Assembly (NCBI GenBank): GCA_003988855.1
Contig: QYAI01000104.1
Span: forward strand, 100,289 to 164,288
Source: Arachnopeziza araneosa
Lineage: Eukaryota > Ascomycota > Leotiomycetes > Helotiales > Arachnopezizaceae
Direction of reading: 5' to 3'
Length of the DNA stretch: 64,000 bases
The notes beneath the pieces were generated by a model, which was given only the letters and a program-made list of their open reading frames with translations, was not told where the DNA came from and did no database searches. Made by a program: the position numbers and the translations under genes. Below, piece by piece: positions 12,501 to 24,133 of the stretch (its first letter is position 1; each line of letters starts with the position of its first letter).

Positions 12501-14644
12501 TTTGTGTCTGGAATGTCATCCTTCGGGGCAAGATAAACAATTGGTGTGCCATCGTGATGGCTCTCGGCGACGTGAGCTTCGAAATCGGCATCGATGTGTT
12601 CTTCAACCTCTCTTAAAACGAGAGAGATGTCTGAGGAACAAAGTTTCGATGAGATCTTGGTAGTCAATGCACTGTTTATTGGTGGGCATACAGCGTCGAA
12701 ATGTCTTTCAATCAATTTCATCTCGTTTGTAAATGTAACCATATCCATACGGTCGGAAAACTTGATTCGGACAAGCTTGTTGTTACTGGTGGGCAATGCA
12801 TTCATGTACACAATGACCATTGGCCATTTAGACGAATGAAGCAAGGGCTTCAAGACTGCATGCAGGTCGCGCATATCTGGGCGAGGTTTCCCGGATGGTG
12901 TCACGATGGCAACTCCAACTACCTCTTGGAGAACATCGTGAGGCGCAGAAAAGGCCAGGACTTGTTGTACGCGTCCGAATATGATCGAGTTGCTATCTTG
13001 TGATGCGATCGTGATCGCTTCTTCTACTTCAAAAGGCGAAATGATTTCGCCGCCGCGGTTGATGACTTCCTTGCCTCGTCCGGTAAGGTAGAGGTATCCT
13101 TCTTGGTCTAAGAGCCCCAAGTCTCCAGTGTCAAACCAACCGTCCGAATTGAAGGCTGACTTGTCGATTTTGCCATTTTTGAGATACCCCGGAAAAATAG
13201 GACCTCCTCTGACGCTAATATGGCCCACCTGGCCAGGAGGCAAATGTGTTCCTGACTCATCAAGAATCGCGATCTCTGGCCCGCATCCTAGACCCGATGT
13301 TCCAACACGATCCAGCTTATAATCCAAAGGAGGTGTAGAGATAGGCATACACTCAGTCATGCCATAGCTTGGCAACACAGTGCAGCTGAAAGTATCCCTT
13401 AGTCTAACGGCCAGGGCAGGAAGAAGACCACCTGCTGCATTGCAAACCAATCTCAGATTACAACGCGATACGACAGCCTCGCCACGCATGCTTCCCTCGG
13501 CTAGAATAGCCATGTGCATGGATGGTGAAGCATAGTACCAGGATCCTTTACCATCTTCGAGGATGTCCCAGAATAGGTTAGGATCGAAGGCAGGGCAGAG
13601 AATGGTCGATCCTCCCGACAGAACGGGTGCGAATAAGTTCCTGACAATACCTCCAACGTGATTTAGAGGCATCATATTCAAACAGGAATCTGTTGGGGTA
13701 AGACCCCATGAGTCGATAACGCATGATATGCTCGTGATGAGGCCGAAGCACGTGGTCGGGACGACTTTCTTTGTACCCGTGGTGCCACTAGTGAAAAGAA
13801 TGAGAGCAAGGTCATCCGCGACATTCGGGGTTGGAGATTCAATCTCAAGTTTTGGATCCTCGAAGATCGTCCGGACTTCAAAAGTCATGTTCTCGCTTTG
13901 TTGGATGAGGAGGATTTGTATTCCGGCCTCCTCTACCCAAGATTCTGTCAAACCCAGTTTGACCATGTCTGATTCCAGAACCAGAATGCAATGTGGTTTT
14001 GCAAGTTTCGCATCACTTTGAAACTGCGATGCTCCTCCAGCAATGTTTATAGGTGCCGCCGTGTAATATGAAGCGACTGTAAGAACGGCAATTCCAAGGA
14101 GATATCCATTTGGAAGAGCCAGGGCAACAACTGGCTTTGTTCCATCCTTTTGGGGTGAAAGCGGAAGGCGAAACTCTCGAATGAATGTGGCTAGGTCTTT
14201 ATGTGCTAGTGACCGCTGAGATATGGGATCATATAAAACTGGTGACGAACTCTCTGAGTTGAGAAGAGAAGGGATGTCTTCCACCGACATGGCGATCTGG
14301 TGAGATATCCGTTCGAGTATTGGCCTTGAATTCTCATCATGGCCCGCCTTGATGGATTCTGGAAGTTCGGTCCAGAGCTGTGTGCTGTACCGAATCGTGT
14401 CAAACGTATGGGCCGCCCCTCGATAATGAGATACAAAAAATGCTAACGATGCAAGACGCAGCAGTTCCGAATCTGGGCAAACTGGAATGAGATTCAACAG
14501 AGTCAAGGATGCATCTCGGTCTGCGTGAGTTTTCAGGTCTTTCTTGACTTGATTGGCCCAGGTAGTGAACAGAGCTTTCTCGAGCAAAGATAACGAAGAG
14601 CTGTGCACCAACTCCTCAAAGAAGTTATCGAACGGTACAGCCAT
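9503..14644 (-). CDS. NRPS-like adenylation-carrier enzyme with three membrane/hexapeptide modules (Pls-type layout)
   Basis: Two exons (14644-11699 and 11650-9503, intron 48 bases) encode about 1,697 residues. After a helical N-terminal region, residues about 125-660 form an AMP-binding domain with LFTSGTTGTKKV (about 283-294), SYGMTE (about 426-431), DTGDLG (505-510) and GRGKEVINRGGEIISPFEVEE. The carrier domain follows, with phosphopantetheine Ser812 in GGDSMS. The rest has three repeats of two hydrophobic segments plus an isoleucine-rich left-handed beta-helix (IGRNVTIERG, VGRRVYWPG, IGKDCALFAGG). This order is that of bacterial epsilon-poly-lysine synthetase (A-T then three TM-acyltransferase units, NRPS_term/LbH_PosA family). 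The adenylation domain resembles acyl-CoA ligases: the region around PLNHVGG lacks the Asp that usually anchors an alpha-amino group. An acyl or aryl acid substrate is therefore more likely than an amino acid. The product is unknown; the membrane half suggests synthesis coupled to the membrane. Confidence 0.85.
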
Positions 14645-17600
14645 ACTGAAGCGGTGATTGCATGTAAGTAACGGTTCGACGCCTGCACGAATGACAAGTC
14701 CGGAATGACAACTTCCAAGACTTTCATGTTATATATGCCATCTTGGTCAAGATATCAGCAACCTCATCAAGTGTCCGTGCTCGAATGATACGGATATGAT
14801 TGGGAAGACCCATGGAAATTGGCGTCCAACAATCGCCGCTCGTCGATGGGGAGTTGAGTACTTTGATGCAAACATGACGAGTATATGGTCCGGTCAGACC
14901 AAAATGGGGAATACTCAGGATTACATCAGATTAAAATGATGTGTGGGTTCTAAGAAGAGAAGGTGGGTGAAAGGAAACGACAGGTATAAATGAAAGGTGC
15001 CAGTTGCAATCCAGGATACAATGTGATTGACCGTGACAATGCACAGGGACGGTTATCACCACTACTGGCTCTTGCCTTTTCTTGCCAAGACAAATGGCTG
15101 TGGACTTCCTAAAAAAGTCCACGGTACCTGACCGGGGAGAAATGCTTGATTTCGGACCTGGGTGCCGCAATGTTGGGTTGGATCGATGGCTTATCTTAGC
15201 TCTCATGGGCAGCTAGGATATGCGAAGGATATCCTGGCTGCATATAAGAACTTTCTGGAAGGGATCACTTGAATCCTGCCGGATTCATATCAAAAATCCC
15301 CGAGGGATTAGTAGCTAACGATCTACCATAGTTAACAGGTGCAGAACTTACCAAGCGCTTCATACCAATACAAGACGAACGTACTAAGAGTCTAAATGGG
15401 ACTGCATTAGGCAAGGTAGATAACGGTATTGAAATCCATCTTTGAACAAAGCCAACAACTAGAAAACATTTAACTGCTCCGATTGGCAATACTAGATGAA
15501 TAGTTTGATGAGACCAGACCTCAACTCTCATTGGCCGGTTTACTATTGCCAAGACGGGGATCATCGTGGCTATCTGCACTTGCATTAGCTGAACTGCAGT
15601 GCTCTGTTGTTGAGTGACCCAAAGTGGTAGGCCGGTATCTCTATGGATGTTTCAAGGAGAGATTATTGCTTGGCATACCAGGGAAAAGGTATTCCCGAAG
15701 TCAGGTCCCGATATGAAAGCACACTTGCGGTGGCCGATCGCATCCGCCGAGTGATGTAGTATTGGCAAGGCTGCCTTGCCTGCCAAGACTTCTACAAGTT
15801 CTCTTCTCTTGTCTTATTGATGCCCACGGAAATCTAGCTGCGGTCTCTCTGAGATAGGAAATTCATGAACCAGGTGTTGACTCTGCGGGGTCTTATGAAA
15901 TGAGAGGACATAACATGAGCAGTCGAGAGATGGAATTGCGGTTGTATCATCTACCGCTACTTGAAAGGGGAGCATCTAACATGTGACGGGATTGGAGGAG
16001 GTGTTCTAAATTCGAAGTCCTCTGAATAGCCTCCTGCCTCTTAGGGTTAGCGTCCCGTGAGGGTAGGGACCACTGACGGCTCCGAACGGCCTGATCGCAT
16101 CGCTCCAGTGAAATGACAGCGACGTCGAGATAAGGTTAATCAGGACCAGTGCTGGTCACGGAAGGGAAAATAATGATCCACCTGCTAAAACAGGGCAGAT
16201 GTAGGAACCCTTATCCGAGCCCCTGACGATTCCCTCGCTAACCGCAGATGCAGGCCAATTAGGCTGACTCAGCCGGTACTGGGACCAGACGTGCGCAGGG
16301 TTGGGCACGGCCGGCAGGTCAAAGATCAGTCCCCGACCCGACCCGTTCAGCCCAAGAGCTCTGTGGCGTTGGTGGCAGGCTCGGCGATGAGGCGATGCGA
16401 CGATACTTCAGGTGGCAGCGAAAGGCCCAAGATCTCTTGTCATGTTTTGAGGAGGACTGTGGTGTCTCTGAAACTAGGATCACATCCTGCTCGCATCATA
16501 GAGGCCGTAACGGAGGATCCATAAGGCTGGAAAAGCTTCCTATCCAAGAGTTGATGCTGCTCACGTGATCAAAAGTAGTGTGCAAAAGCTCTTGATAATA
16601 TCTCCTCCCTGAGCAGCTAGGAGTCTGTTCCATGTCGACACGAGAAGCTTTGGATGTACCTCTGACATGTACATGTACATACGCCGGTTTAGGTTCCACG
16701 CTCAGCTTCCACGCTCGGCTTCCACGCTGTTGTCGTCTCCTCCCAGGAACTGCAGGTGAGGTGCAGAACACGTTTTTGGATGACGTGATGAAATGCATCC
16801 CCGATGAATCCAGCCAGGAACGAAAAGCTGTATGTAAAGGATTTCCACAAACAAGGTTCTTGCGTTGACCTATGTATCGTGTTGATGTGAAAGAAAGCGC
16901 GCCTGCCACAACGACAGGTGTGCTACCCAAAGATCAGATGGTCCGATGAGTGTCCCTACAAAAGACCCGTCCTCTCATGCCATGCCAAAATCCATCTCCA
17001 ATCGGACATCCAAACTGTGTTGATAGCACCGTGCTTTGAAATCGCGCCTTGCCATAACCCAGCCATGCTCCTTGTCGACTGAAACGACAGGGTCCTGGGT
17101 ACTAGGTCCGCGGGTGTTTGCCACACGTCGACGACGACCGGACTGAGCACAGTGAGCAGCGTCCCTTCGGCGGTGTATGGCGTGATGGAGGATCATGGGT
17201 TGGTCAGGTACTACTGGAAGGAACACCTAATGAAGGAGGTAGGATGAAACTGTGAGGAGTGGGCGTGTACCAAGGTCATCAAATGCAGCACAGAATGATG
17301 TTCGCAGCTGAGGACTTGAGCTGCTGAGTAAGGCGGTAGAATCGGCACCGAGTTGTTGTGTCTAGTGCGGTGCTAGTTCCCTCAAATTCAAGAGGCCTTA
17401 AAGAGATGATTGAAGTCAAGTGACCAACTTCCTGCCACGTGATGAAATCACCCTCAGCGCCAGAAATCGCTCGATCTTTGGGACGTATATGTTTAGGAGC
17501 TTTTACACGACTCAAGAATTCATCAGATACCAGAAAGTACAAATATTCACTTAGGGTATGGATCTGATGTTGACCTCAAAGGCTTGGCACAGTGTGAGAA

Positions 17601-17735
17601 TCCCCGAACAGGCAGGCGAATTTCCGTCTGCCAACGCGATAAGATCAAGGTAACAGGGAAAAGCAGAGCATTTGAAATTTTTCTAGTGATTCATATAAGA
17701 TCAATTCTCCAGTTCCATTTTCCCATGTCCAATGA
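14645..17735. other. 3.1-kb gene-poor gap between the two synthetase genes
   Basis: This is long for the spacing seen elsewhere in the window. It contains the promoter of the A-T-hexapeptide gene and the 3' flank of the Lys2-like gene. No open frame longer than 145 codons or recognisable domain is present. Small structures visible are a hairpin (GTGGACTT/AAGTCCAC, arms 15100-15107 and 15115-15122) and a short tandem CTTCCACGCTC-type repeat near 16700-16733. It might hide a decayed gene, a non-coding RNA or a large regulatory region; none is demonstrable by eye. Confidence 0.4.
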
Positions 17736-20700
17736 TCAAACCAATGCACCTCTCCCACCAACCCTCAGCAAGGCTTCCTTTTGCTCTGCATCCGTTTCTA
17801 TAGTTGGTAAATTCTTGACTCCCTCTCCACCGGGCGCTTTAATGAAGTCGATTCCGACCAGGTAGGCTAGATACCTTCCAATTATTGCCTCATCTACGTA
17901 TCCGCCACTCGACAAATCCTCGCCTGTGAAAACGGCGTCAGATGTTAGCGCGCTGGCGGCGTTGACATCAGACATTTCGGGAGCGATAGTGTCTGCTGGA
18001 AGATCGGTGGTAGCAAAGTGATAAAGAGGCATCCTTATATTCGTTAGTGTATAGAATGGGAGAGAAAGGGGAACTTACAGAGCGTGTTGTTCTCTTGCAG
18101 GAGAATCATCTGCGGCATAAGCTTCGAGCTTCTGCTTCCACACAGAGTATTCTACCTCCGGCACTTCATACCCGTAGGTTTCTAGAGCGGAAAGATACTG
18201 GGAAAATGTTAATCTTGGATGGCTCGTAACTTGCGCGACCCCAAGAGGTGTCACTGGCGGAGTCAGGGCTGAAGCTATCACCACACGCGCAACGTGATCA
18301 ACCGGTACCATGTTCACCGTATTGGAGATCCGAGGACGGCACGAGAGTTGAATACAGCCCTTTGCCATACGAATTAGGAAATCATCTGTGTTTGTCGTTC
18401 CAGATGTTTTGTCTCCTGTTACGTATCCGGGGCGGATAATGGTTCCTTGCAAGCCACGCACACCCGCTGCGCGAACGAGGTATTCGGCGACCCATTTCGA
18501 CTGACCGTAGCCTGTTCCCAAACCTGTTGCTGAACCGGATAGATCATCGGTTTCAAGTACAGGATGGCCTGATTGGGATTGTTTCACGAAGTACTCTGTA
18601 TCTAAAACCGAGGTGGAAGAGACAAATGATAACGTTTTAGGAATGCCTGTTGCACACAGAGAGAGAATGTCGAGTGTTCCCTGGACATTGGCAGGTTTGA
18701 GATTTTTATAAGGATATACCCAATGGACTTGCGCTCCATTATGTATGATCACATTAACCTTCTGAGAGAGTTCTGACCAAATAGCATCTGTGAGTCCAAG
18801 CTTGGGCTCTCCTAAAGATCCAGTTACGCATGTTATACGTGACGACCACGATGGGTTCCAGACACCATAGGCACGAGCTGATGCTTCAACACGTGCGAGT
18901 GCTTTCGCTGAGTCGATAGCGCGAACATGAGCTATAATAGAAATTGGTTGCGGACGGGTAAGGAGGTCTCGAAGGAGGTAAGCTCCTAGGAAACCTGATG
19001 CGCCTGTGAGTAAAACTGTTAATGGGGTAGTTGGAACAATTGGAGAAGCTGATGGAAAGGTCGCGGGGAGTATTGTTAAGAGAGATTTGGCATCAGAAGC
19101 GTAGCTTTCGACGGTCTCTGTGGTACTTGAAACCGAGTTCGGAGATGAGAGGCGTTGATCAATTTGAGACGCAAAACCTTTCAATGTGGGATTTTGGAAG
19201 ATGACGCTCATATTTATATTCAGCCCAGTCCACTTGCGATTGACTTTGAAGAGCATTTGCTGGGCAAGAATAGAATGACCACCAATATCGAAAAATGAGT
19301 CATTTGGACTGATCGAGCGTTCATCAATAGTGGGAATTAATGATCCCCAAAGGCTTGCTACTTCCTTCTCAGTGAGAGATAGATCAGCCATATGACCAGT
19401 GGGTCTAGCTGCGGCCAATTGAGCGGCATCTGGAAATGGAAGAGCCGGTTTGTCTTTCTTCCCATTAGGGTTGAGCGGGAATTTTTCCAGAGGGATTATG
19501 ACGTCCGGAATAGCATACGACGGGAGCTTTGTCTTCAAGTATTTCTTAACGTTATCTCCCAACGGCCAAAATCTCCGTAGCCGTCCCTGAATACCTTCAC
19601 CTGAGGTATCATCATGTAAATTGTTCAACTCCAGCCACTTTGCCCATTTTTGCATATCTGGTACGATATAGCTCACAAGTGTTTGTTCTTCGTCTTTGTT
19701 TCTTCGAACTAGAGTGAGGTTGTCTAAAATCATATCGTGGTCTGACAAATATTTATCAATTTCGCCAAGTTCAATTCTGAATCCGCGAATTTTGATTTGA
19801 TCATCTGCCCGACCAACACACTCGACATCTCCAGAGGGCATATATCTTCCCAAATCACCCGATTTGTACATGCGATCTCTGGGACCGAAATAAAATTCTC
19901 TCCAAGGTTCTTCAGATAGGGACTTTGCATTTTTCTTATCTTCTTCCACCCACTTGGCATTATCGACGAACCAGCTGTCGACAAATTTGGATTTCGTCAA
20001 CTCGTCACTTCCAAGATAACCTTCTGCCAATCCAGCTGCTCGGACGTAGATTTCCCCAATTTCTCCAACGTTGCAAATGCGATTTCTATTCTCTCGGTCC
20101 ACGACAAGGAGCTGGACATCTTTCATCCCTTTTCCAGTAGGGATAATATCACCTAATTTTTCCAGATGCTCTGGGTCCGAAGCTCGACTTCGAATCTCGT
20201 AAAAGCTGACTGCCCTTTGGGTTTCCGTGGTACCAAACATATTGACAATAAACACATTAGCTGCCAATCTCTGCATGGACTTGCAATCTCTCTTAATCAA
20301 GATATCTCCGACAAAGAACGCATGATGCAAACATGGGAACTCTGCGCTTGCACCACCGACGAGAATTTGACCCATTGCAGGGGTGAGATGGGTGACAGTG
20401 GGCTCGTGCTCTCTCATCCACTCGGCGAGCCTCTCGTGTTGAATGTCATCCTTGGACGGTACAAGAAGCTGGGCGCCTAGGAATAACGGCGTGAAAATAT
20501 CACGCTGAATAGGATCATGAGCTATACCTGAGAGCATGGTGAATTTGTCATCCCTTGTGAGGCGAAATCTCTCTGCCATCCAATCGAAATAATACGCCAA
20601 ACTGTAATGCCTGCCTCGGACACCTTTTGGCCGTCCTTCAGATCCGGATGTGAATGATAGAGTGGGCGTTGAATCTGGTCCAACGACAACCCCAGGGCCA

Positions 20701-21272
20701 TTTTCTCTAAGAGATAATTGCTCGGCCAAAACATCTTTTCCGTTCACAATACCACCAACAAGACTTCCGTCATCTCTCAGCTCTAGACCCGGGATCTCAG
20801 TCCTCAGATGCAAATTATCTTTGATGAAATCGCGGACTTTCTCGGTCAATTCTCCGGCTTCTCTCGCAGCTTTGTCAATCACAACCAAAGCCCTTGGTCT
20901 CGCCACATCAAGATAGATATTTTGCCGGTCCGGTGGGTACGACGGATCAATAACCGAAAATATGGCCCCAGCTTTCAAAATTCCCATGACCGCAACTACT
21001 AAATCTACTCCCCGATAACTGTAAGACATAACTACCTCTCCTCGCTGGATCCCGGATTGCACCAGGTGGTGAGCCAGGATATTTGAAGCCTCATCGATCT
21101 GGCGGTAAGTAAATTCTCTCCTCGGTGATGGTCCAGAAGCGGTCTCAATTACACAGAGTCTATCTGGGTGTGCTTTGGCATTTTTGGAAAAGATATCTTG
21201 AATTGCTCCGCGGAATGCGGACCAGTGAAGGTCTGTTGTAGGATCTGGCAGTTCTGGCCTTGTGGTAGCCAT
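17736..21272 (-). CDS. lys2: Lys2-like L-aminoadipate-semialdehyde dehydrogenase (A-T-R reductase), short N terminus
   Basis: The enzyme family activates L-2-aminoadipate, loads it on a carrier and reduces it with NADPH to the semialdehyde in fungal lysine synthesis. Two exons (21272-18079, 18033-17736) give about 1,163 residues; a Met further upstream at 21365 is also open. Adenylation motifs are LSFTSGSEGRPKGVRG, FGTTETQRAV, YKSGDLGR and GRADDQIKIRGFRIELGEI. The carrier site is FFDIGGHS. The reductase has TGASGFLGAYLLRDLL for the cofactor and YGQSKW with the Tyr-Lys pair. The C terminus YHFATTDLP through AYLVGIDFI is typical of Lys2. Usual fungal Lys2 proteins are about 1,400 residues, with about 200 more residues before PDPTTDLHW; these are not encoded upstream, where only 640 bases separate it from a divergent gene. 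It may be the lysine enzyme or a paralogue serving the neighbouring A-T gene. Confidence 0.85.
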
Positions 21273-22003
21273 TGTGGCAGTGTCCGGATCGAAGAGATTA
21301 AAACGAGGATGATAGTATAATCTCCACAATCTCTCCTGGAGGGTATGATAGAAGATAATGGACAATCGTTCTGTGACGAAGTGCTAGTGAGCCCAAAAAT
21401 GACTCTGAGTTGGGTGCGAAGGTCTAAGCGAATATGTAGATTTTGTTTGGCTTTTCCACGTAGTATATCAGGTGTAAACCAAGAACAATGCAGTCTGCGC
21501 AAGCGATTAGGAGAAACAAAAGCGATAATGTGACGGTGAAGAGGAAGGAAAAGGCAATGAGTAATTTCTTAACGAGGCGGTGATATATTTTGTCTTTTTT
21601 TCAGCCTTGCAGACTTTTGTGCCGTCATCGGACCGTCACGTGCAAAACATCCGTGTCATCCCTGAAGGCGCGTAATCCCTTTCTGGGACCAAATTGTTCC
21701 ATTCCGGCCAGAATACCATCACCATCTGCCAATGCTTCGCCCTGCATAGCGCCTCTGTCTTGCTCTCTTCTCTTCTCTTCTTGTACTGTTAGTTTCTTTG
21801 ACCTCTCCTCTCTCTACATTTCGGGTTTGCACAGTCAACGGGCTCATACTCGGGCATCCACGTCACCCCATTCGAATCAGGGGCATCTTCTTATTCTAGA
21901 GAACCAGCCTCATAATACGGCAGTGGTTCCGCTTCCTCGAAATCGTTTAGGCTTCTAGTCTAAAATTACCCCATGTACAGCTTTTGATTTTGATATCTTC
22001 GCA
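21273..22003. promoter_or_regulatory. Shared divergent promoter region (Lys2-like / membrane protein)
   Basis: The Lys2-like gene reads left and the gene at 22004 reads right from this 731-base interval, so both promoters must lie here. A GTCACGTGC sequence near 21635 contains the CACGTG E-box core that bHLH regulators bind; its use here is inferred. Long pyrimidine runs near 21745-21785 precede the right-hand gene, as often seen before fungal transcription starts. Confidence 0.5.
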
Positions 22004-23869
22004 ATGCCTATTCAACGGACCATATTCGGTCGACCGGTGCCCGTCATCCCACCTCGACGAATGGTTACTCTCCTCGCAACAATAGCTATGTTTGCAGTAT
22101 GCACACTTGTATTCACACTTCCAAATTCAATACCATCGGGGCCTTCTTTAGGCAGATTCACAGATCATAGAATCTCTCTTCCAAAGCTTCCAAAGCAACT
22201 CGCACCGAGTATCCTCAATCCTTTCCGCCAGGCAGCGCACGCACCACGAATCCCAAAGAATAGTACAAACGGAGAGGTGTCTTGGTATAGCAATTGGAAT
22301 TGGTTGAGTCCCTTCTCTTCATCGGTTACTCTGGACGAGAACCGCTCTTTGCTCCCACCTCTTGCCGAGAGGCCTCCGATCTACACATATTACGACCATA
22401 CAATTCAAAAGGATGAGCCAGGACTAAAGGATGCTGAAAATGCAATTTTAGTCACTTGGAGAAGAGCTTGGTGGGCACAAGGATTTAAGCCAATTATCTT
22501 AGGCCCCGCCGAGGCTATGAACAATCCACTTTACGCGGAACTGCAAACGAAAGATGTGGATGATGCATTGAAGGTTGAGCTATCCCGATGGTTGGCATGG
22601 GAGAAAATCGGGACTGGAATGCTTTGTAACTATCTGCTGCTTCCGATGGGCGCGAACGAGGAATCTCTGCTGGCGTTTTTACGACGAGGAGAGTACCCAA
22701 AGCTGACCCGCTTCGACAAACTGGGAAGTGGATTGTTCGCTGGCTCGAAGATTGATATCACAACTGCGATCAAGCAAGCTCTTAAAAACGATGAACTTTT
22801 GAAATCCGCAAAAGATTTCATCAGCGCAGTTGCTCCAGACACTTTCGCCATCGAATCAAGGCACGGATCCCTGGCTTACTATGACACGACAACAATTCAG
22901 GACAAATACCCAAAGATCGCAGACGAAATTGTTGGAAAGGGAGCACAAGGACTGAAGGTGCTAAATAAACTTACGATTGCTCATCTTCATGGGACTTGGC
23001 AAAATAACTTCTCTAAAGGCATCGCAGTATTGAAGCCGCTTCCAGAACACATGTCATCAACAATCAAATCTGCCCTTCAACTTGCTGAGTTCCTGGCACA
23101 GTGCCCCGATTCGCCAATGCCATCCTCTTGCCCACCCAACCTTCGACATTGTAACCCCTGCGTCTCTACCCAACCCATGAAAATTTCTACACCGTCTGTC
23201 TACCGCAATACAACCGGTCTCTACACCATTGGCACTGTTCCGCATCCTTACACCAATGCTCTTCTCACCTCATTCCATTCCGAGATTGATGTCGCATGGA
23301 TACGCAGATCTTCCAAACGCGACCCTTGGCTTACAACACTTACCAAAGAGGTCTCTGGAACAGGAGTTTCTGGCGCACCTCGAGTCATCAAGTTCAAAGA
23401 GGCGGTGGCAAGTCAATATGGCACAGCTCATTCGCTCTGGATCACAGCTGAGAAAGATCTTCCTACAGACTTGGACTGGTATTTTGGCTTTATAATTCCT
23501 CGCAATGCAACAGATAATGGTAGATCTGAGACACCGGTTCCTGGACCTGAAAGGCGGCCTAAAGAGGTGAAAGATCCTAAAGATGGACCAGTACCGAATG
23601 CAGATGATGAAAAACGAGAAGAGGAGCTGTTGGAAATAGCCAAGGAGTTTGGTATCAGAAGAAGCAAGGAGGAGGAGGCTCTTAGAGGAGCAATCGAATC
23701 ATGGAATCTTGCAGACACAGAAGCATGGAGATTTGCCAGAGCTTTTCTAGCAAGAGCCAGGGTAGAACGTTTAAAGTGGGAAGATGAAGAGAAAAAGTAT
23801 GCCGGAGGCGCGGGTGCGGAACGAGGGAAAAGTGAAGGATGGGGAAGATGGTTTGATGATGAAAGATGA
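22004..23869 (+). CDS. Conserved fungal type II membrane protein, glycosyltransferase-like
   Basis: A single exon encodes 621 residues. A hydrophobic anchor at about residues 20-40 (MVTLLATIAMFAVCTLVFTL) after a basic N terminus predicts a type II protein of the Golgi or ER. The lumenal part has a conserved block RPPIYTYYD, ILVTWRRAWWAQGFKPIILG and LSRWLAWEKIGTGMLCNYLLLP, which looks like a sugar-transferase-like fold seen in uncharacterised Pezizomycotina proteins. I do not recognise a DxD metal site with certainty. A cysteine-rich piece (CPDSPMPSSCPPNLRHCNPC) and a charged C-terminal helix with many Glu/Lys/Arg follow. Function is not known. The first Met is accepted because it directly precedes the anchor. 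Confidence 0.75.
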   Translation: MPIQRTIFGRPVPVIPPRRMVTLLATIAMFAVCTLVFTLPNSIPSGPSLGRFTDHRISLPKLPKQLAPSILNPFRQAAHAPRIPKNSTNGEVSWYSNWNWLSPFSSSVTLDENRSLLPPLAERPPIYTYYDHTIQKDEPGLKDAENAILVTWRRAWWAQGFKPIILGPAEAMNNPLYAELQTKDVDDALKVELSRWLAWEKIGTGMLCNYLLLPMGANEESLLAFLRRGEYPKLTRFDKLGSGLFAGSKIDITTAIKQALKNDELLKSAKDFISAVAPDTFAIESRHGSLAYYDTTTIQDKYPKIADEIVGKGAQGLKVLNKLTIAHLHGTWQNNFSKGIAVLKPLPEHMSSTIKSALQLAEFLAQCPDSPMPSSCPPNLRHCNPCVSTQPMKISTPSVYRNTTGLYTIGTVPHPYTNALLTSFHSEIDVAWIRRSSKRDPWLTTLTKEVSGTGVSGAPRVIKFKEAVASQYGTAHSLWITAEKDLPTDLDWYFGFIIPRNATDNGRSETPVPGPERRPKEVKDPKDGPVPNADDEKREEELLEIAKEFGIRRSKEEEALRGAIESWNLADTEAWRFARAFLARARVERLKWEDEEKKYAGGAGAERGKSEGWGRWFDDER

Positions 23870-24133
23870 AAGATGCGTGATCCTCTTTGTTTGAGAGTAT
23901 AGAAGCAAATCACGTAAAAAGTAGATACCTGGGACTGGCTGGAGTTTGGGCACTTTGCACGATATTATCACGTGTATTTCTATGTCGTAAAGACAATGAA
24001 ACGTTGGAGTCAGTCCCGTCTTTCATCATGCCGTCAGGCATCATGTTAGTCTACTATTCCAATCAACGTCGTTATTCCTAAAACTTGTCTGTCCAAAAAG
24101 AACGCGCCAGCGTAAACAATTATCCAAGAAAGA

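Noticed and set aside
9503..14644. Calling the A-T-hexapeptide enzyme an epsilon-poly-lysine synthetase outright
   Set aside because: The layout fits, but the adenylation domain lacks the amino-anchoring Asp and resembles acyl-CoA ligases, so the substrate cannot be claimed.
15100..15122. GTGGACTT/AAGTCCAC hairpin as a terminator or riboswitch
   Set aside because: An eight-base stem is expected by chance in a 3-kb gap, and there is no gene end or conserved context beside it.
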